From positions 620,001 through 684,000 of the forward strand of contig NZ_WJIE01000003.1 of NCBI RefSeq assembly GCF_009649845.1: a stretch of DNA of 64,000 nt, in the 5' to 3' direction. Both the position numbers and the translations under genes were made by a program. The notes beneath the pieces are model-generated. The model had not been told where the DNA came from. It ran no database searches and worked only from the letters and a program-made list of their open reading frames with translations. Origin of the DNA: Polyangium spumosum (lineage in GTDB: Bacteria > Myxococcota_A > Polyangia > Polyangiales > Polyangiaceae). Positions within the stretch are counted from its first letter, which is position 1; the number at the start of each line of letters is the position of its first letter. Positions 45,553-56,019 of the stretch are shown one piece after another.

Positions 45553-46281
45553 CTACTCCACCCTCACGACCGCCTCTTCCGGCAAGCTCGCCGCGAACGC
45601 GTCCCGCGCCGACCGCACCTTCTCCCCGTCCAGCCCGTCGAACGTCAGCTTCGTTCGATATTCGAGCCCGCTCCAGCGCGGGTACGAGCCGACCTCCACG
45701 TCCGGGTGCGACGAGACCACGTGGTCGAGCATCGGCTTGAGCGTGCCCTCGTCCAGCGTCGTGAACACCGCGTGCGACACGAACGGCACGTCCGCGCCGA
45801 GCTCGTCGCGGATGAGCGGGATCTTCGCCTGGAAGATCTCCGGCACCCCGGGCAGCACCCACACGTTCTTCATCACCACCGTCGGCCACGGCATCGACAC
45901 GCTCGACGCCAGGCGCGCCCCGTGCGGCATACGCGCCATCAGCAAATGACCCGCGGTCAGCTTCTCGCCGTAGTAGGCCCGAAGCATCGCCTCCATCGAC
46001 GGCTCACTCACCACGTGCGTGCCAAACGCCCGCGCGACCGCGTCGATCGTCACGTCGTCGTGTGTCGGACCCACCCCGCCGCTCGTGAAGAGCCAGTCGT
46101 GCGTGGAGGAGAGCAGACGCACCTCCTCGGCGATGACGTCGATCTCGTCGAGCACCATCACCACCCGCCGGAAGACCACGCCGAGCGAACGCAAGGCCCG
46201 CGCGAGCACGACCACGTTCGCGTCCGCGATCTTGCCGCTGAGCAGCTCGTTGCCAATGATGAGCGCCGCCGCCGTTCGCAC
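45553..46281 (-). CDS. CinA-like molybdopterin-binding protein
   Basis: A 242-residue protein that matches the N-terminal CinA/MoaB-like domain: LIIGNELLSGKIADANVVVL at the start, the conserved FTSGGVGPTHDDVT motif, and WVLPGVPEIFQAK. It lacks the C-terminal nicotinamide-nucleotide amidase domain of full-length CinA. It may bind a pterin or a nucleotide. The start is ATG 46281; xseB follows 15 bp upstream on the same strand. The Septu operon starts 11 bp after its stop and could be read from the same transcript. Confidence 0.8.
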   Translation of the reverse strand: MRTAAALIIGNELLSGKIADANVVVLARALRSLGVVFRRVVMVLDEIDVIAEEVRLLSSTHDWLFTSGGVGPTHDDVTIDAVARAFGTHVVSEPSMEAMLRAYYGEKLTAGHLLMARMPHGARLASSVSMPWPTVVMKNVWVLPGVPEIFQAKIPLIRDELGADVPFVSHAVFTTLDEGTLKPMLDHVVSSHPDVEVGSYPRWSGLEYRTKLTFDGLDGEKVRSARDAFAASLPEEAVVRVE

Positions 46282-46296
46282 GGAGTCCCGCCCCTC

Positions 46297-46566
46297 CTAG
46301 CTCTCGAACTCGCGCACGATGGGCTTGCCCTGCGCGTCGACGCCGAGAAGCTCCTCCACCCGACGCTCGGCACGGTCGAGCCGCTCCTTCGCCGCACGCG
46401 CGAGGCGCACACCCTCCTCGAAGAGCGCGAGGGACTTCTCGAGCGGCAGCTCGCCACCCTCGAGCTCCTCCACGATGGCCGAGAGCCTACGCGTCGACTC
46501 CTCGAACGAGAGCGCGCCCGCTTGCGTCGCCGCAGTTGGCTTGTTCATCGCCGTCTCTTCGCTCAT
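46297..46566 (-). CDS. xseB: Exodeoxyribonuclease VII small subunit
   Basis: An 89-residue helical protein. It has the XseB core [19 protein letters not shown], then [17 protein letters not shown]. Four or more XseB chains bind one XseA and support its single-strand nuclease activity. The xseA gene is not next to it. The start is ATG 46566, overlapping the HEAT-repeat gene by 4 bp (ATGA); MNKPTA at residue 7 is an alternative. It is followed by the cinA-like gene. Confidence 0.9.
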   Translation of the reverse strand: MSEETAMNKPTAATQAGALSFEESTRRLSAIVEELEGGELPLEKSLALFEEGVRLARAAKERLDRAERRVEELLGVDAQGKPIVREFES

Positions 46567-48728
46567 GGCGCCAGAGCGTCCCCCGGGACGGCCTCGGGCG
46601 CAAGCGTGAGCGCGGCAGGCCCGTCCGGCAGCCCCGGGACGAGCAGCACGCCGTCAGGATCCGCCACCACCGGCACCACCACGCCGTCCGAACGGACGAG
46701 CCGCGCCGCCCGCCCCTGGATCGAAACGAGCGCCGACGGCGCGTTCGCCACGAGCGACACCCACGCGACCGGGCCGCCCGGCACGCTCGTCGCCGGCAAA
46801 AGCGCGCGGCCGGTCTTCGTCAACGCCGCACGCGCGAGGGCCCGGACCTGGTCGTCGGGGTCGAGGTCCCGCGCGAGCTCGAGCGTCGCCACACGTACCT
46901 TCTCGCGACGCACGGAGAGCGCTCGCACGACGGCGCGCCGCACGGTCGGATCCTCCTCGAAGCGGTAGGCGCTCGCGAGCAGCGAGGTCGCGTCGGGCTC
47001 CGGATCGAGCGCGAGGCCAAGCGCCGTGTGCGCGCGGATGACCGGGTCGGTGCCCGCGAGCAGGCGCTTGATACGGCCGCGGATCGCCTCGTCGTCGCGG
47101 CTCGGGAGCGCACGCGCAGCCAGAGGCGCGAGCGGGCTCTCGCCCTCGGCCCAGCGCGCGAGCAGCGACGCCGAGAGGCCCGCGCCGCTCGGATCGGCGA
47201 GCAGCGCGACGCCCGCCGCGATCTCGATCGCCGAGGGCGCGTCGCCCTTCGAGGCCCTCGCGCCGAACACACGCGCGAGCTCCGCCGGTCCGTCGCCCTC
47301 GCCGGACGCGGCGCGCGCGAGCGAGGCGCGAGCCGCCGCGGCGACGAGCGCCACGTCACACGGCTTCTTGTCCGGGCAAGCAGCGTCGAGCGCGTCCCGC
47401 ACGCTCGTGCGGCCCGTCGCGACCCGACCAAAGACGCTCACCGCGCGGTCGGCCGGCTCCTTCTCGTTCGCCATCGCCGCGAGCACGTCCCCGAGGCCAC
47501 GCGGCTCCTCCCCGAGCACGAGCGCGCGCACGAGCGCCGCGCGCGTGATCAACCGGCGAGGCGCTCCCTTCTTCGCCGACGTGCTCCCGAGCGCCCGCTC
47601 GAGCGCCGCGCGCGCCTCCTTGCCCGGCATCCGCGCCAGGGCGAACGCCGCCGCCGTCGCATGCTCGGGCTTGCCGAGCGCGGCGAGCAGCGCCGTCGCC
47701 GCCTCCGGCCCGCCTGCGCGCCCGATCGCCGCGATCACCTGCTCTCGATCGTCGAGGTCGAGCGCCTCGAGCGCCGCGACGAGGGGCTTCACGAGGGCCG
47801 GCGAGGGCGCGACGAGCGCGAGGCGCACGCCGTCGAGGCGCGTCGGGCCCGCCGCGAGCAGCGCCCCGATCGCCTCGGCCGCGCCCACGGCGCCGAGCCG
47901 CGCGAGCACCTCGGCGCCCGCGCGCTTCTGCTTCACGTCGTCCGACTTCACCCACGTGCGCGCGGCCTCCCCGGCGCTCCCGTCCCCGAGCCGCGCGAGC
48001 GCGAGCGCCGCCGCCGCGCGGTGGGCCGGGTCCACGTCGTTCAGCGCTTGCCGCAGGCGCGGGATCGCGCGCACGTCGCCGAGCTCCCCGAGCAACACGC
48101 AGAGGGCCGGCTCGATCCGGCGACGCCCCTCGAGCAGCGGCGCGACCGACGCCGGCGGGTGGACCACGAGCGCCGCCTGCGCGGCCTCTCTGCCGGGCCC
48201 GCCTTGCAGCACCGCGCCGAGCAGCGCCGAGAGGGCCTTCTTGTCGTGGCTCCTCGCGAGCGCGAGCGCCGCGGCCCCACGCGCGAGCCCTCCGTGGGAG
48301 GCCGCGCGCGCCTCCGGCCCGCCTTCCGTGAGCTCACGGACGAGCAGCGGCCGCACGGCCTCACGATCCGCGTGCTTGGCCAGGATCCGCACCCCTTCGA
48401 GCCGCGTGCGCCCGTCACGCGTCAGGATCGACGACTGCTCGAACGCGCTCGTCAGCGCGTCGATCGCCTCCGGCGTCCCGATCGCGCCGAGGCGCTGCAC
48501 GCCGCGCAGCCGCCCCTCCGCCGACCCCGACTCGAGCAGCCGCTCGGCGACGGGCACGCCGAACGTGCCGCGCAACGTGCCTCGGGGCGGGCCATAACTC
48601 TCGCCGTCGTCGTCGACGGTGACGGGCCGCGCCCGGCCCACGGCGATCCCTTGTGCCCCGGCCTCGGCGGAGGTCAGGCAGGACGCTGCGAACGCCAGCG
48701 TTGCGAAGAGGGCGAGCGAACGGCGCAT
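46563..48728 (-). CDS. Exported HEAT-repeat protein
   Basis: A 721-residue Ala/Leu/Arg-rich protein. ATG 48728 opens [20 protein letters not shown], a signal peptide with a possible lipobox (FAASC). The rest is made of about fifteen helical HEAT/PBS-lyase-like repeats (for example [20 protein letters not shown], and the [16 protein letters not shown] part near the end), ending in a small beta domain ([20 protein letters not shown]). It would form a superhelical scaffold in the periplasm or outer membrane. Its stop overlaps the xseB start. No enzymatic role is visible. Confidence 0.75.
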   Translation of the reverse strand: MRRSLALFATLAFAASCLTSAEAGAQGIAVGRARPVTVDDDGESYGPPRGTLRGTFGVPVAERLLESGSAEGRLRGVQRLGAIGTPEAIDALTSAFEQSSILTRDGRTRLEGVRILAKHADREAVRPLLVRELTEGGPEARAASHGGLARGAAALALARSHDKKALSALLGAVLQGGPGREAAQAALVVHPPASVAPLLEGRRRIEPALCVLLGELGDVRAIPRLRQALNDVDPAHRAAAALALARLGDGSAGEAARTWVKSDDVKQKRAGAEVLARLGAVGAAEAIGALLAAGPTRLDGVRLALVAPSPALVKPLVAALEALDLDDREQVIAAIGRAGGPEAATALLAALGKPEHATAAAFALARMPGKEARAALERALGSTSAKKGAPRRLITRAALVRALVLGEEPRGLGDVLAAMANEKEPADRAVSVFGRVATGRTSVRDALDAACPDKKPCDVALVAAAARASLARAASGEGDGPAELARVFGARASKGDAPSAIEIAAGVALLADPSGAGLSASLLARWAEGESPLAPLAARALPSRDDEAIRGRIKRLLAGTDPVIRAHTALGLALDPEPDATSLLASAYRFEEDPTVRRAVVRALSVRREKVRVATLELARDLDPDDQVRALARAALTKTGRALLPATSVPGGPVAWVSLVANAPSALVSIQGRAARLVRSDGVVVPVVADPDGVLLVPGLPDGPAALTLAPEAVPGDALAP

Positions 48729-48886
48729 CGGAGCGGCACTATCGACCAGGTGGGCTGGGGTTGTCACGCCCGAGTTGCGCGATGCCTTTTCCGAACCCTC
48801 AGAACGGAACGAAAATGCTGGTCGTTCTGGCGACCCGCAACTACGTTACGTCACCCGTCGGGGGGCCGAGGGAGGAAACAGCAGCG

Positions 48887-50758
48887 ATGTTGTCCGTGCG
48901 CCACCTGGAGAAATTCGTCACGGCCTCCGCGAACCGCGTCTGGCCGGTGATGCAGAGGCTGAACACGCTCGGCCCCGAGCCTTCGCCGTTTCAGCCTCGA
49001 TGGAGCGACAAGCCCATCCCGCGCGGCAAGGAGCGGACGAAGCCGCCGCTCGGCTGGCCTCGGACGACGGACAGCTTGTGCCCGACCTGCGTGAAGGAGG
49101 CGCGGGCGGAGATCCTGCGCGGCGACGCGGACTTCACGAAGCTCATCACCGACAAGCCGGGCGAGATCAAGGCGCGCATCGTCGAGCGAGACGGCCAGAT
49201 CCGGATGGAGAAGCAGTGCCCGAAGCACGGGCCCGTAAGCGACGTGATCTCGATCGACCCGAGGTTCCTCGAGCGGATCGAGAGCCTCTTCCAGGGCCGC
49301 GACGTGGCCATGACGCCCGACCGCATCCACCAGCACGGGTCGAGCAGCATCAAGTACGGCCGCGGCGCCGTGCTCACGGTCGACCTCACGAATCGCTGCA
49401 ACATGATGTGCGATCCGTGCTTCATGGACGCGAATCAGGTCGGCTACGTGCACGAGCTCTCCTGGGAGGAGGTCCAGCAGATCCTCGACGACGCGGCCGA
49501 GGTGCGGCCGAGGCGGCAGATGTCGATCCAGTTCTCCGGCGGCGAGCCCACGCTCAGCCCGCATTTCCTCGACGCGATCCGCTACGCCCGCAAGAAGGGT
49601 TATTTCGCCGTGCAATGCGCGACGAACGGCCTCCGCTTCGCGCAGGAGCCCGGGTTTGCGAAGCAATGCAAGGAGGCGGGCCTGCGGATGGCCTACCTCC
49701 AGTTCGACGGCGTCACGAACGAGGCGAACAGCCACCGCAAGATCGGAAACCTCTACGACGTCAAGCTCCGGGCCATCGAGGAGCTCTCGGCGGCGGGGAT
49801 CGACGTCATCCTGGTCGTGACCGTGGTCAATGGCGTCAACAACGACATGATCGGCCCGATCATCCAATTCGCCATCGAAAACGCCGACAAGGTCACGGTC
49901 GTCTCGTTCCAGCCCGTGAGCTTCACCGGGCGCGACGAGGACATCTCCGACGAGCTGCGCGAGAAGCAGCGCTACACCTTGAGCCACCTCGCGCACGACG
50001 TGGCGCGACAGACCGGCGTCACCGAGCCCTTGCGCGATTGGTTCCCGCTCTCGGCGCTCTCGCCGTTCGGCGACGTGGTCGACCTGCTCGACGGCCCGGA
50101 CAAGGATTTTGGCCAGCTCAACTGCGGCTGTCACCCGAATTGCGGCATCGGCACGGTGCTCTTCGTCAACAAGAAGACGAAGCAGATGGTCCCCTTGCTC
50201 GAGTTCCTCGACATGGAGGGGATCCTGCGGGATTTCCGGGCGATCTTCGACGCGGGTCGGGGCTCGAAATGGACGAAGGCCCAGGTGCTCACGAGCATCC
50301 TCCGCCATTACAAGCCCGAGAAGGCGCCGCCCGGCTTCGACGTGAAGACGCTCCTCAAGCAGTTCATGAGCCAGACGGGCGCCGCGCACGCGGGCGAGAG
50401 CGACGCGAAGCAGTACGAGTGGCGCGTGCTCTTCGTCGCCGGCATGTGGTTCCAGGACCTCTTCAACTACGATTTCCGCCGGACGGAGATGTGCATCATC
50501 CCCTACGGCACGCAGATGGGCGAGATCAGCTTCTGCGCGTACAACACAGGCGTCGGCTGGCGCAACGTGCTCGAGAAGATCAAGGCGAACGCCACGGTCG
50601 CCGAATGGTACAAGAAATACGGCCGGCACCCGGTGTACGCGAAGAACAAGGACCTGCCCCTGCCCGAGTTCGACAACCCCCTCACCATCAAGGAGCACGA
50701 TCTCGCCAGGCAGGAGCGCCAGAAGAAGGCCGTCCGGCTGCCGATCGTGCCGTCCTAG
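48887..50758 (+). CDS. Tetraether-synthase-like (Tes/MJ0619-type) radical SAM protein
   Basis: A 623-residue radical SAM protein. ATG 48887 has a GGGAGGAAA ribosome site; ATGs at 48782 and 48815 would add a weakly supported N-terminus. It has an N-terminal Cys pair (SLCPTC), KQCPKHG, the radical SAM motif CNMMCDPC, GGEPTLSPHF, and an extra Cys cluster (NCGCHPNCG). This layout recalls archaeal tetraether lipid synthase (Tes) and related bacterial enzymes proposed to join lipid tails across the membrane. It may therefore act on membrane lipids, but this family also has members of unknown role. It stands alone. Confidence 0.7.
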   Translation: MLSVRHLEKFVTASANRVWPVMQRLNTLGPEPSPFQPRWSDKPIPRGKERTKPPLGWPRTTDSLCPTCVKEARAEILRGDADFTKLITDKPGEIKARIVERDGQIRMEKQCPKHGPVSDVISIDPRFLERIESLFQGRDVAMTPDRIHQHGSSSIKYGRGAVLTVDLTNRCNMMCDPCFMDANQVGYVHELSWEEVQQILDDAAEVRPRRQMSIQFSGGEPTLSPHFLDAIRYARKKGYFAVQCATNGLRFAQEPGFAKQCKEAGLRMAYLQFDGVTNEANSHRKIGNLYDVKLRAIEELSAAGIDVILVVTVVNGVNNDMIGPIIQFAIENADKVTVVSFQPVSFTGRDEDISDELREKQRYTLSHLAHDVARQTGVTEPLRDWFPLSALSPFGDVVDLLDGPDKDFGQLNCGCHPNCGIGTVLFVNKKTKQMVPLLEFLDMEGILRDFRAIFDAGRGSKWTKAQVLTSILRHYKPEKAPPGFDVKTLLKQFMSQTGAAHAGESDAKQYEWRVLFVAGMWFQDLFNYDFRRTEMCIIPYGTQMGEISFCAYNTGVGWRNVLEKIKANATVAEWYKKYGRHPVYAKNKDLPLPEFDNPLTIKEHDLARQERQKKAVRLPIVPS

Positions 50759-50855
50759 CCTGCGGCAGAGGCCTCCGCCACGCGCGGCGCGCGCCTCCGG
50801 GATCGCGCGTCGCGCGCCGCGCGGTATCGATGGATGATCCGCGCGCGCTCGCCCG

Positions 50856-51269
50856 TCACGTGAGCCTCTTCGCCCGCCTGATGATGCCCTCGAGGCGCCC
50901 CTCCTTCGACGCGAACCACGCCTCGACCTGCTGCATCGTCTGAAAAACGCCGGCGCCGTCGTCGGCGGCGTTGTGCGCGACCAGCGTCGCGAGCCCGTGT
51001 TGCCGCGGCGTCGAGACGAGCCACGCCGTACGGATCTGCCGTCGCCGCAAGAGCTTCTGGCACGTCCCGAGCCCCACGCGCGCCATCACCGTGAAATCCG
51101 TGAGCTCGCGGATGTCGAGCAACACGAGCCTCGTGGCCGCCTGGTTCGCGAGCACCTCCACGGCCTTCGCCGTGAGCTCCTCTGCGATCAGGTCCCCGAG
51201 CGCACCGCCGATCTCGATCGTGATCCGATCGGGCGGCGTCGTCGTGAACTGAAACCGATGTTGCGCCAT
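50856..51269 (-). CDS. STAS-like protein
   Basis: A 137-residue soluble protein. ATG 51269 opens MAQHRFQFTTTPPDRITIEI. It has the strand/helix alternation of SpoIIAA-like STAS domains (TRLVLLDIRELTDFTVMARV, then IRTAWLVSTPRQHGLATLVA) and a short basic tail. It is a distant relative of the protein at 41940-42374. No partner kinase or sigma factor is adjacent. It could be a simple partner-switch or binding protein. The upstream in-frame extension is basic and unlikely. Confidence 0.6.
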   Translation of the reverse strand: MAQHRFQFTTTPPDRITIEIGGALGDLIAEELTAKAVEVLANQAATRLVLLDIRELTDFTVMARVGLGTCQKLLRRRQIRTAWLVSTPRQHGLATLVAHNAADDGAGVFQTMQQVEAWFASKEGRLEGIIRRAKRLT

Positions 51270-51383
51270 GGCAGGGCAGCCCAGCATCATCCTACGCGAA
51301 GTGGTCGTCTCCCGACCACCTCGCGTCATCCATCCGAGCGGATTCCTTCGTTACAGGAATCTTCCGTCCGGAGTCCACTCACA

Positions 51384-52589
51384 TCACGCGGGCTCGGGGC
51401 AGCCGTCGTCGTCGTCCGTGCCGTCCTCGTCTTCTTGTTCCTTGGGGCACTTGTCTTCGTTGTCCGGCACACCGTCGTCGTCGTTGTCGCCGTCGGGGCA
51501 ACCGTCGTGGTCCTCGAACCCGTCCTTGTCCTCGGCGAGCTCGCGGCACTGATCGGCCTCGTCCGGCACACCATCCTGGTCGACGTCGGCCACGCGCGGG
51601 GCCCAGCCGATGCCGAGCATGACGCGTAGAGGCCCGGTGCCGACGCCGCCGAAAGCACCAAAGGAGACGCCGGCCAGGAGGGAAAAATCCCCGAGCTGGG
51701 CCCGCGCCCCGAGCCCCACCTCGAAGGCAGAGAGCGTGCGGTCCTGGAACGGCACCTTGGGGTAGAGGGGCAGGTGGCCGTTCGTCTCGACGAACACGGT
51801 GAAGCGCCCCGCGTCGTCGATGCCGAGGGCCTGCGGCCGGAAGGAGAGGCCGAAGGAGAAGGGGAGCTCGTGGCCGACGCGCTGGCGGCAGCCGTACGGA
51901 TCGGTGAGGGGGATGTGGGCGCAGGCGAAACGTTCGGTCTCGGCGCGCAGCTTGACGCCCGCGGCGAGGTGAAAGCCGAGGACGAGGAGGCGGTACTCGG
52001 CGAGCAGGCGGGTGGTGCTGGTGACGGCGCCTTCCCCGAGGAAGGAGCCCCGATGCCCGGTGGGGACGGTGAACCGCTCGTGCAACCCGAGCGCGAAGCC
52101 GCCGAGGTCGCCGGCCGTGGGCGCGACGAGGACGAGCTTGCCGGTGAAGGCGAGGTCGCCGAGGGCCTGCTCGGGGATGTTGGTCTCTCCGAGGGTGGCG
52201 ATGGAGTCGAAGTCGGGCGTGTCGCCGGTCTGGTAAACGGCGAATGGCAGGTTCGCGCCAAAGGAGAGGCGACCGAGCGCGCCGATGCCGACGACGAGGT
52301 CGCCGGTGAACTGCTGGCTGATGACGTCGAAGTAGTGCTCGGTCGTCGCGGGGTCGCGCAGGGTGATGGGGCGATGGGCGTACGAGCCGTACACGGCGAG
52401 GTTCCAGTCGCCGTGCGCCGGCACGGAGACGGGCTCGAGGAAGAGGCCGGCGCGCGGATCGGTGGAAGGACGGTACCCGCGCAGATCGAGCGAGGGCACG
52501 GGATCAGGCTCGATCGCCGCGGCAGGACGCGCAAGGAGCAGCGCGCCGAGGCCGAGGCCGAGCAGAAGTCGCGAAGAGAAGAAAGGCAT
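51384..52589 (-). CDS. Outer-membrane protein with thrombospondin type 3 repeats
   Basis: A 401-residue exported protein. ATG 52589 opens MPFFSSRLLLGLGLGALLLA, a signal peptide ending near PAAAI. About 290 residues with alternating strands look like an outer-membrane beta-barrel. The C-terminal ~65 residues are acidic Ca2+-binding repeats of the TSP type 3 kind (ADVDQDGVPDEADQCREL, then DNDDDGVPDNEDKCPKEQ). In many relatives an OmpA peptidoglycan-binding domain follows these repeats. Here the protein ends straight after them (DDDGCPEPA), so that domain is missing. Confidence 0.8.
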   Translation of the reverse strand: MPFFSSRLLLGLGLGALLLARPAAAIEPDPVPSLDLRGYRPSTDPRAGLFLEPVSVPAHGDWNLAVYGSYAHRPITLRDPATTEHYFDVISQQFTGDLVVGIGALGRLSFGANLPFAVYQTGDTPDFDSIATLGETNIPEQALGDLAFTGKLVLVAPTAGDLGGFALGLHERFTVPTGHRGSFLGEGAVTSTTRLLAEYRLLVLGFHLAAGVKLRAETERFACAHIPLTDPYGCRQRVGHELPFSFGLSFRPQALGIDDAGRFTVFVETNGHLPLYPKVPFQDRTLSAFEVGLGARAQLGDFSLLAGVSFGAFGGVGTGPLRVMLGIGWAPRVADVDQDGVPDEADQCRELAEDKDGFEDHDGCPDGDNDDDGVPDNEDKCPKEQEDEDGTDDDDGCPEPA

Positions 52590-52672
52590 GACGCGGGCGT
52601 AGGTTAGCCCAGGTGAAACCTCGAGGAAAAGGGGGCGGTGTTGGTCCGCGGCGTTCTTCGCCCCAAACGGAT

Positions 52673-53962
52673 CTAGCGGTACATTCGGTCGATCCGGGCC
52701 TCCGGCGAGCGGGGATCGAGGAGGACGAGCGCCAGGTAAAACGCCCACTCGGCCGGCTTCATCACGAGGTAGACGATGTCCGACACCCACGCGGGGCGCA
52801 GGTGGTTGCAGATGGGGCGCGCGAGGAGGTCGTAGGTTCGCCGCGCCAAACGGCCGAAGCGGGGCCAGCGCTCGTGGAGCAGGTCCTCGAAGGCGTTCGC
52901 CACGGCGAGCTGGCGGTTGACCACGATGGGGACGCCGCCGCGCCGGCCCATCCGCAGCGGGCGCACGAGCCAGGAATGGCCCCGCGCGGCCACCGTGCAG
53001 AGGTAATGGCAACTGCCCGGGATCACCTCGACGGGCAGGCGCGAGAGCGTGTAGTCGCACGTCCGCGTGAAGACCTGGAGCGCGCCGGACGACTGGCCCA
53101 GCCAAACCGCCTGGAGGACGGCGTGCAGGCCGAGGAGGGCCGGGGACACGGCGAGGGCGCGGAGGAGCGTCGGGCGGTGGATTCTTTGGGGCAGAAACGA
53201 TTGCGCCGGGACTTCGCGGTAGACGGCGAGCGGCTGGGCCTGCGCGACCGAACGCGCGTCCGCGCCTCGCAGGCGGAGCCGATGGCGGAGCTCGGCGCCG
53301 TAGAGGATCAGCGTGAGGACCGGGGACAAACACGGCAAGAAGGCCGGCGGAAAGGCGACGCCCGCGAGCACCCACTTGCCAAAATGCACGGCGAGCAGCG
53401 CATGGATGACCATCCCGGAGAGCAAACTCGCGTGCACGGAGAGCTCGGCGAGGGCCGGCTGCAAGGCCTGTGGCCTGCGGCGCGAGGCCACGTAGGCGAG
53501 CGCGGTGACGGCGTGAAACGCGAGCAGGCCAAAGACCTCGGGCTCGGCGAGCGGCCGGAAGAGGGCGCTGTTCTGCTCGCACTCGAGGACCTGGCAGCTC
53601 TCCTTCGCCATGTGGTTGTAGGCGAGTCCCCACGCGGGGAGGATGACCAAGACGAGCACCTCCACCCAGCCCAGGGCCGGCCCGCGCCCGCGCCTTCGAA
53701 TGTTCCGGTAGAGCCAGACGACGACCCAGACCGCCCCCACGAGGCCAACGAGCGCGAGGGAGAGCGCCAAGCCGGTGCTGCCCGACGAGACGAACCCGAT
53801 GAGGAGCGCGAGCAGCGGCGAGACGTAACCCGCCACGAGCAACGTCGCGAGGCCGGCGTCCGCGAGGCGGCTGTGCGTGGAGGGCGTCTCCGGGGGCGCC
53901 GTCGCGAGGGGGGCTTCTTCCGGTGAGCCTGGCTGCGCCGCTGTGGGTTCCTCGGGTTCCAT
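52673..53962 (-). CDS. Multi-pass membrane protein (DUF6688-like)
   Basis: A 429-residue protein. ATG 53962 opens MEPEEPTAAQPGSPEEAPLA, a Pro/Glu-rich N-terminus. About seven hydrophobic segments follow over residues ~40-280. The C-terminal ~150 residues are mostly soluble, with the phrases VVNRQLAVANAFEDLLHERW and SDIVYLVMKPAEWAFYLALV, which recall a family of uncharacterised membrane proteins with unknown role (DUF6688). It stands alone between an outer-membrane protein gene and the divergent murA gene. The family call is from memory of motifs and is uncertain. Confidence 0.6.
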   Translation of the reverse strand: MEPEEPTAAQPGSPEEAPLATAPPETPSTHSRLADAGLATLLVAGYVSPLLALLIGFVSSGSTGLALSLALVGLVGAVWVVVWLYRNIRRRGRGPALGWVEVLVLVILPAWGLAYNHMAKESCQVLECEQNSALFRPLAEPEVFGLLAFHAVTALAYVASRRRPQALQPALAELSVHASLLSGMVIHALLAVHFGKWVLAGVAFPPAFLPCLSPVLTLILYGAELRHRLRLRGADARSVAQAQPLAVYREVPAQSFLPQRIHRPTLLRALAVSPALLGLHAVLQAVWLGQSSGALQVFTRTCDYTLSRLPVEVIPGSCHYLCTVAARGHSWLVRPLRMGRRGGVPIVVNRQLAVANAFEDLLHERWPRFGRLARRTYDLLARPICNHLRPAWVSDIVYLVMKPAEWAFYLALVLLDPRSPEARIDRMYR

Positions 53963-54046
53963 GTGTGCGCTCCCGGACCCGATCCTACCCCGAGCCGCTC
54001 GCCAAACGTTCGCCTTTCCGCGCGAATCATGAGATGAGTCGGGGCC

Positions 54047-55318
54047 ATGGACGTCATCCGGATTCGCGGTGGAAAGCAGCTTCATGGCAAGATCCGCATG
54101 AGCGGCGCGAAGAACGCGGCGCTGCCGATCCTGTGCGCGACGCTGCTCTCGGACGGCGAGAGCATCCTGCGGAACGTGCCGGCCCTCAGGGACATCGAGA
54201 CCACGGGCGAGCTGCTCCGCGTGCTCGGGCGCAACGTGATGGTCGACCCGCCCCTCGTGCGCGTCGCCGGCGGCCCCGAGGCGAACCCCGAGGCCCCCTA
54301 CGAGCTCGTCAAGCAGATGCGCGCCAGCGTGCTCGTGCTCGGGCCGCTCGTCGCGCGGTACGGCCGCGCCAAGGTGAGCCTGCCCGGCGGATGCCAGATC
54401 GGCTCACGCCCGGTCGACCAGCACCTGAAGGGCCTCGAGGCGCTCGGCGCGACGATCCGGCTCTCGAACGGCTACATCCACGCCGAGTGCACGCGGCTCA
54501 AGGGCGCCGAGGTCGTCTTCGACATGCCCACCGTGACGGGCACCGAGAACATCATGATGGCCGCGGCGCTCGCGAAGGGCCGGACCACGCTGGTCAACTG
54601 CGCCCGCGAGCCGGAGGTCGAGGAGCTCGGCCGCGTGCTCAACAAGATGGGCGCGCGCGTCGACGGCGCAGGCACGGACGTGATCCACATCGAGGGGCGC
54701 GACGAGCTCGACCCGTTCGACCACGCCATCATCTCGGACCGCATCGAGACGGGGACGTACATGGTCGCGGCCGCCGCCGCGGGCGGCGACGTGTTGCTCG
54801 AGAACGCGCCGCTCGAGGACCTCGAAGCGGTCGTGGCGAAGCTACGCGCGGCGGGCGTGGAGGTCGGGCGCGAGGGCGACTGCGTGCGCGTCCGCCGCGA
54901 CCCGGACAAACCGCTGCGCGCGCTGGACGTGGTCACGGCGCCGCACCCGGGTTTCCCCACGGACATGCAGGCGCAGTTCATGGTGCTCATGTGCCTGGCG
55001 CGCGGGACGTCGCGGATCGTGGAGACGATCTTCGAGAACCGGTTCATGCACGTGCCCGAGCTCCGGCGCATGGGCGCGGAGATCGACACGGACGGGCACA
55101 CGGCGCACGTGCACGGCGGCCGCCCGATCTCGGGCGCGAAGGTGATGGCCACGGACCTGCGCGCGAGCGCGTCGCTGGTGATCGCGGGGCTGCTCGCAAC
55201 GGAAGGCGAGACCGAGGTCTTGCGCGTCTACCACCTCGATCGAGGTTACGAGTACATGGAACGCAAGCTCGCGACGCTCGGCGCGGACACGGCGCGGATC
55301 AAGGGGCAGCCGGGGTGA
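54047..55318 (+). CDS. murA: UDP-N-acetylglucosamine 1-carboxyvinyltransferase
   Basis: A 423-residue enzyme for the first step of peptidoglycan synthesis; it moves enolpyruvate from PEP to UDP-GlcNAc. The N-terminal motif [15 protein letters not shown] and the active-site loop Cys in [15 protein letters not shown] are intact, so it should be sensitive to fosfomycin. Further conserved parts are [14 protein letters not shown] and [19 protein letters not shown]. The start is ATG 54047 ([15 protein letters not shown]). Its stop overlaps the hisG start (GTGA), so the two are co-translated, an uncommon but known pairing. Confidence 0.95.
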   Translation: MDVIRIRGGKQLHGKIRMSGAKNAALPILCATLLSDGESILRNVPALRDIETTGELLRVLGRNVMVDPPLVRVAGGPEANPEAPYELVKQMRASVLVLGPLVARYGRAKVSLPGGCQIGSRPVDQHLKGLEALGATIRLSNGYIHAECTRLKGAEVVFDMPTVTGTENIMMAAALAKGRTTLVNCAREPEVEELGRVLNKMGARVDGAGTDVIHIEGRDELDPFDHAIISDRIETGTYMVAAAAAGGDVLLENAPLEDLEAVVAKLRAAGVEVGREGDCVRVRRDPDKPLRALDVVTAPHPGFPTDMQAQFMVLMCLARGTSRIVETIFENRFMHVPELRRMGAEIDTDGHTAHVHGGRPISGAKVMATDLRASASLVIAGLLATEGETEVLRVYHLDRGYEYMERKLATLGADTARIKGQPG

Positions 55319-55956
55319 ACGGGCGGCCGCTCTCGATCGCCGTCCCGAAAGGCCGCATCCTCAAGGCGCTCGCGCCCCTGTTTTCCCGCGCGGGGCTCGA
55401 CGTGGGCCCGCTCGTCGCCGACGACCGAAGGCTCGTGCGCGACGACGCGGCGGGCCGCCTCCGGTACGTGTTCCTGAAGCCGGACGACGTGCCGACATAC
55501 GTGGAGTACGGCGCGGTCGACCTCGGCATCGCGGGGCGCGACACGTTGCTCGAAAAGAAGGCGGACCTCTACACGCCGCTCGACCTCGGCATCGGCCGCT
55601 GCCGCCTCGCCGTGGCGGGGCCGCGGGGCAAGCGCGCGCCGGACGTGCCGCGCGTGGCGACGAAATACCCGCGCGTCACGGCCGAGTTTTTCGCGACAAG
55701 GGGGATCCAGGCCGAGGTGATCCCCGTCTCGGGCTCGGTCGAGCTCGGGCCGCTCGTGGGTTTGTCGGACCTGATCGTCGACGTGGTCGAGACGGGAAAG
55801 ACCCTCGAAGAGAATGACCTCGAGGTGAGGGAGACCGTGGCCGAGGTGAGCACGATGCTCATCGCGAACCGCGCGGCCTACAAGCTACGCGCGGCGGAGA
55901 TCCGGCCGCTCTGCGAGGCGATCGCGAGGGTCGTGGCCGAGGGGAGCGCGGTCTGA
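55315..55956 (+). CDS. hisG: ATP phosphoribosyltransferase, short form
   Basis: A 213-residue HisG, the first enzyme of histidine synthesis. GTG 55315 opens [20 protein letters not shown] and overlaps the murA stop by 4 bp (GTGA). The catalytic and PRPP motifs are seen ([20 protein letters not shown], then [19 protein letters not shown]). The length shows it is the short form, which lacks the C-terminal regulatory domain and generally needs a HisZ partner. No hisZ gene is in this window. Confidence 0.93.
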   Translation: MNGRPLSIAVPKGRILKALAPLFSRAGLDVGPLVADDRRLVRDDAAGRLRYVFLKPDDVPTYVEYGAVDLGIAGRDTLLEKKADLYTPLDLGIGRCRLAVAGPRGKRAPDVPRVATKYPRVTAEFFATRGIQAEVIPVSGSVELGPLVGLSDLIVDVVETGKTLEENDLEVRETVAEVSTMLIANRAAYKLRAAEIRPLCEAIARVVAEGSAV

Positions 55957-56019
55957 TCCGGCGTTGACCTCGCGCTCGTCGGCGGCCTACGATCGCCGGT
56001 CGAAAGCGAGGCATCCATC

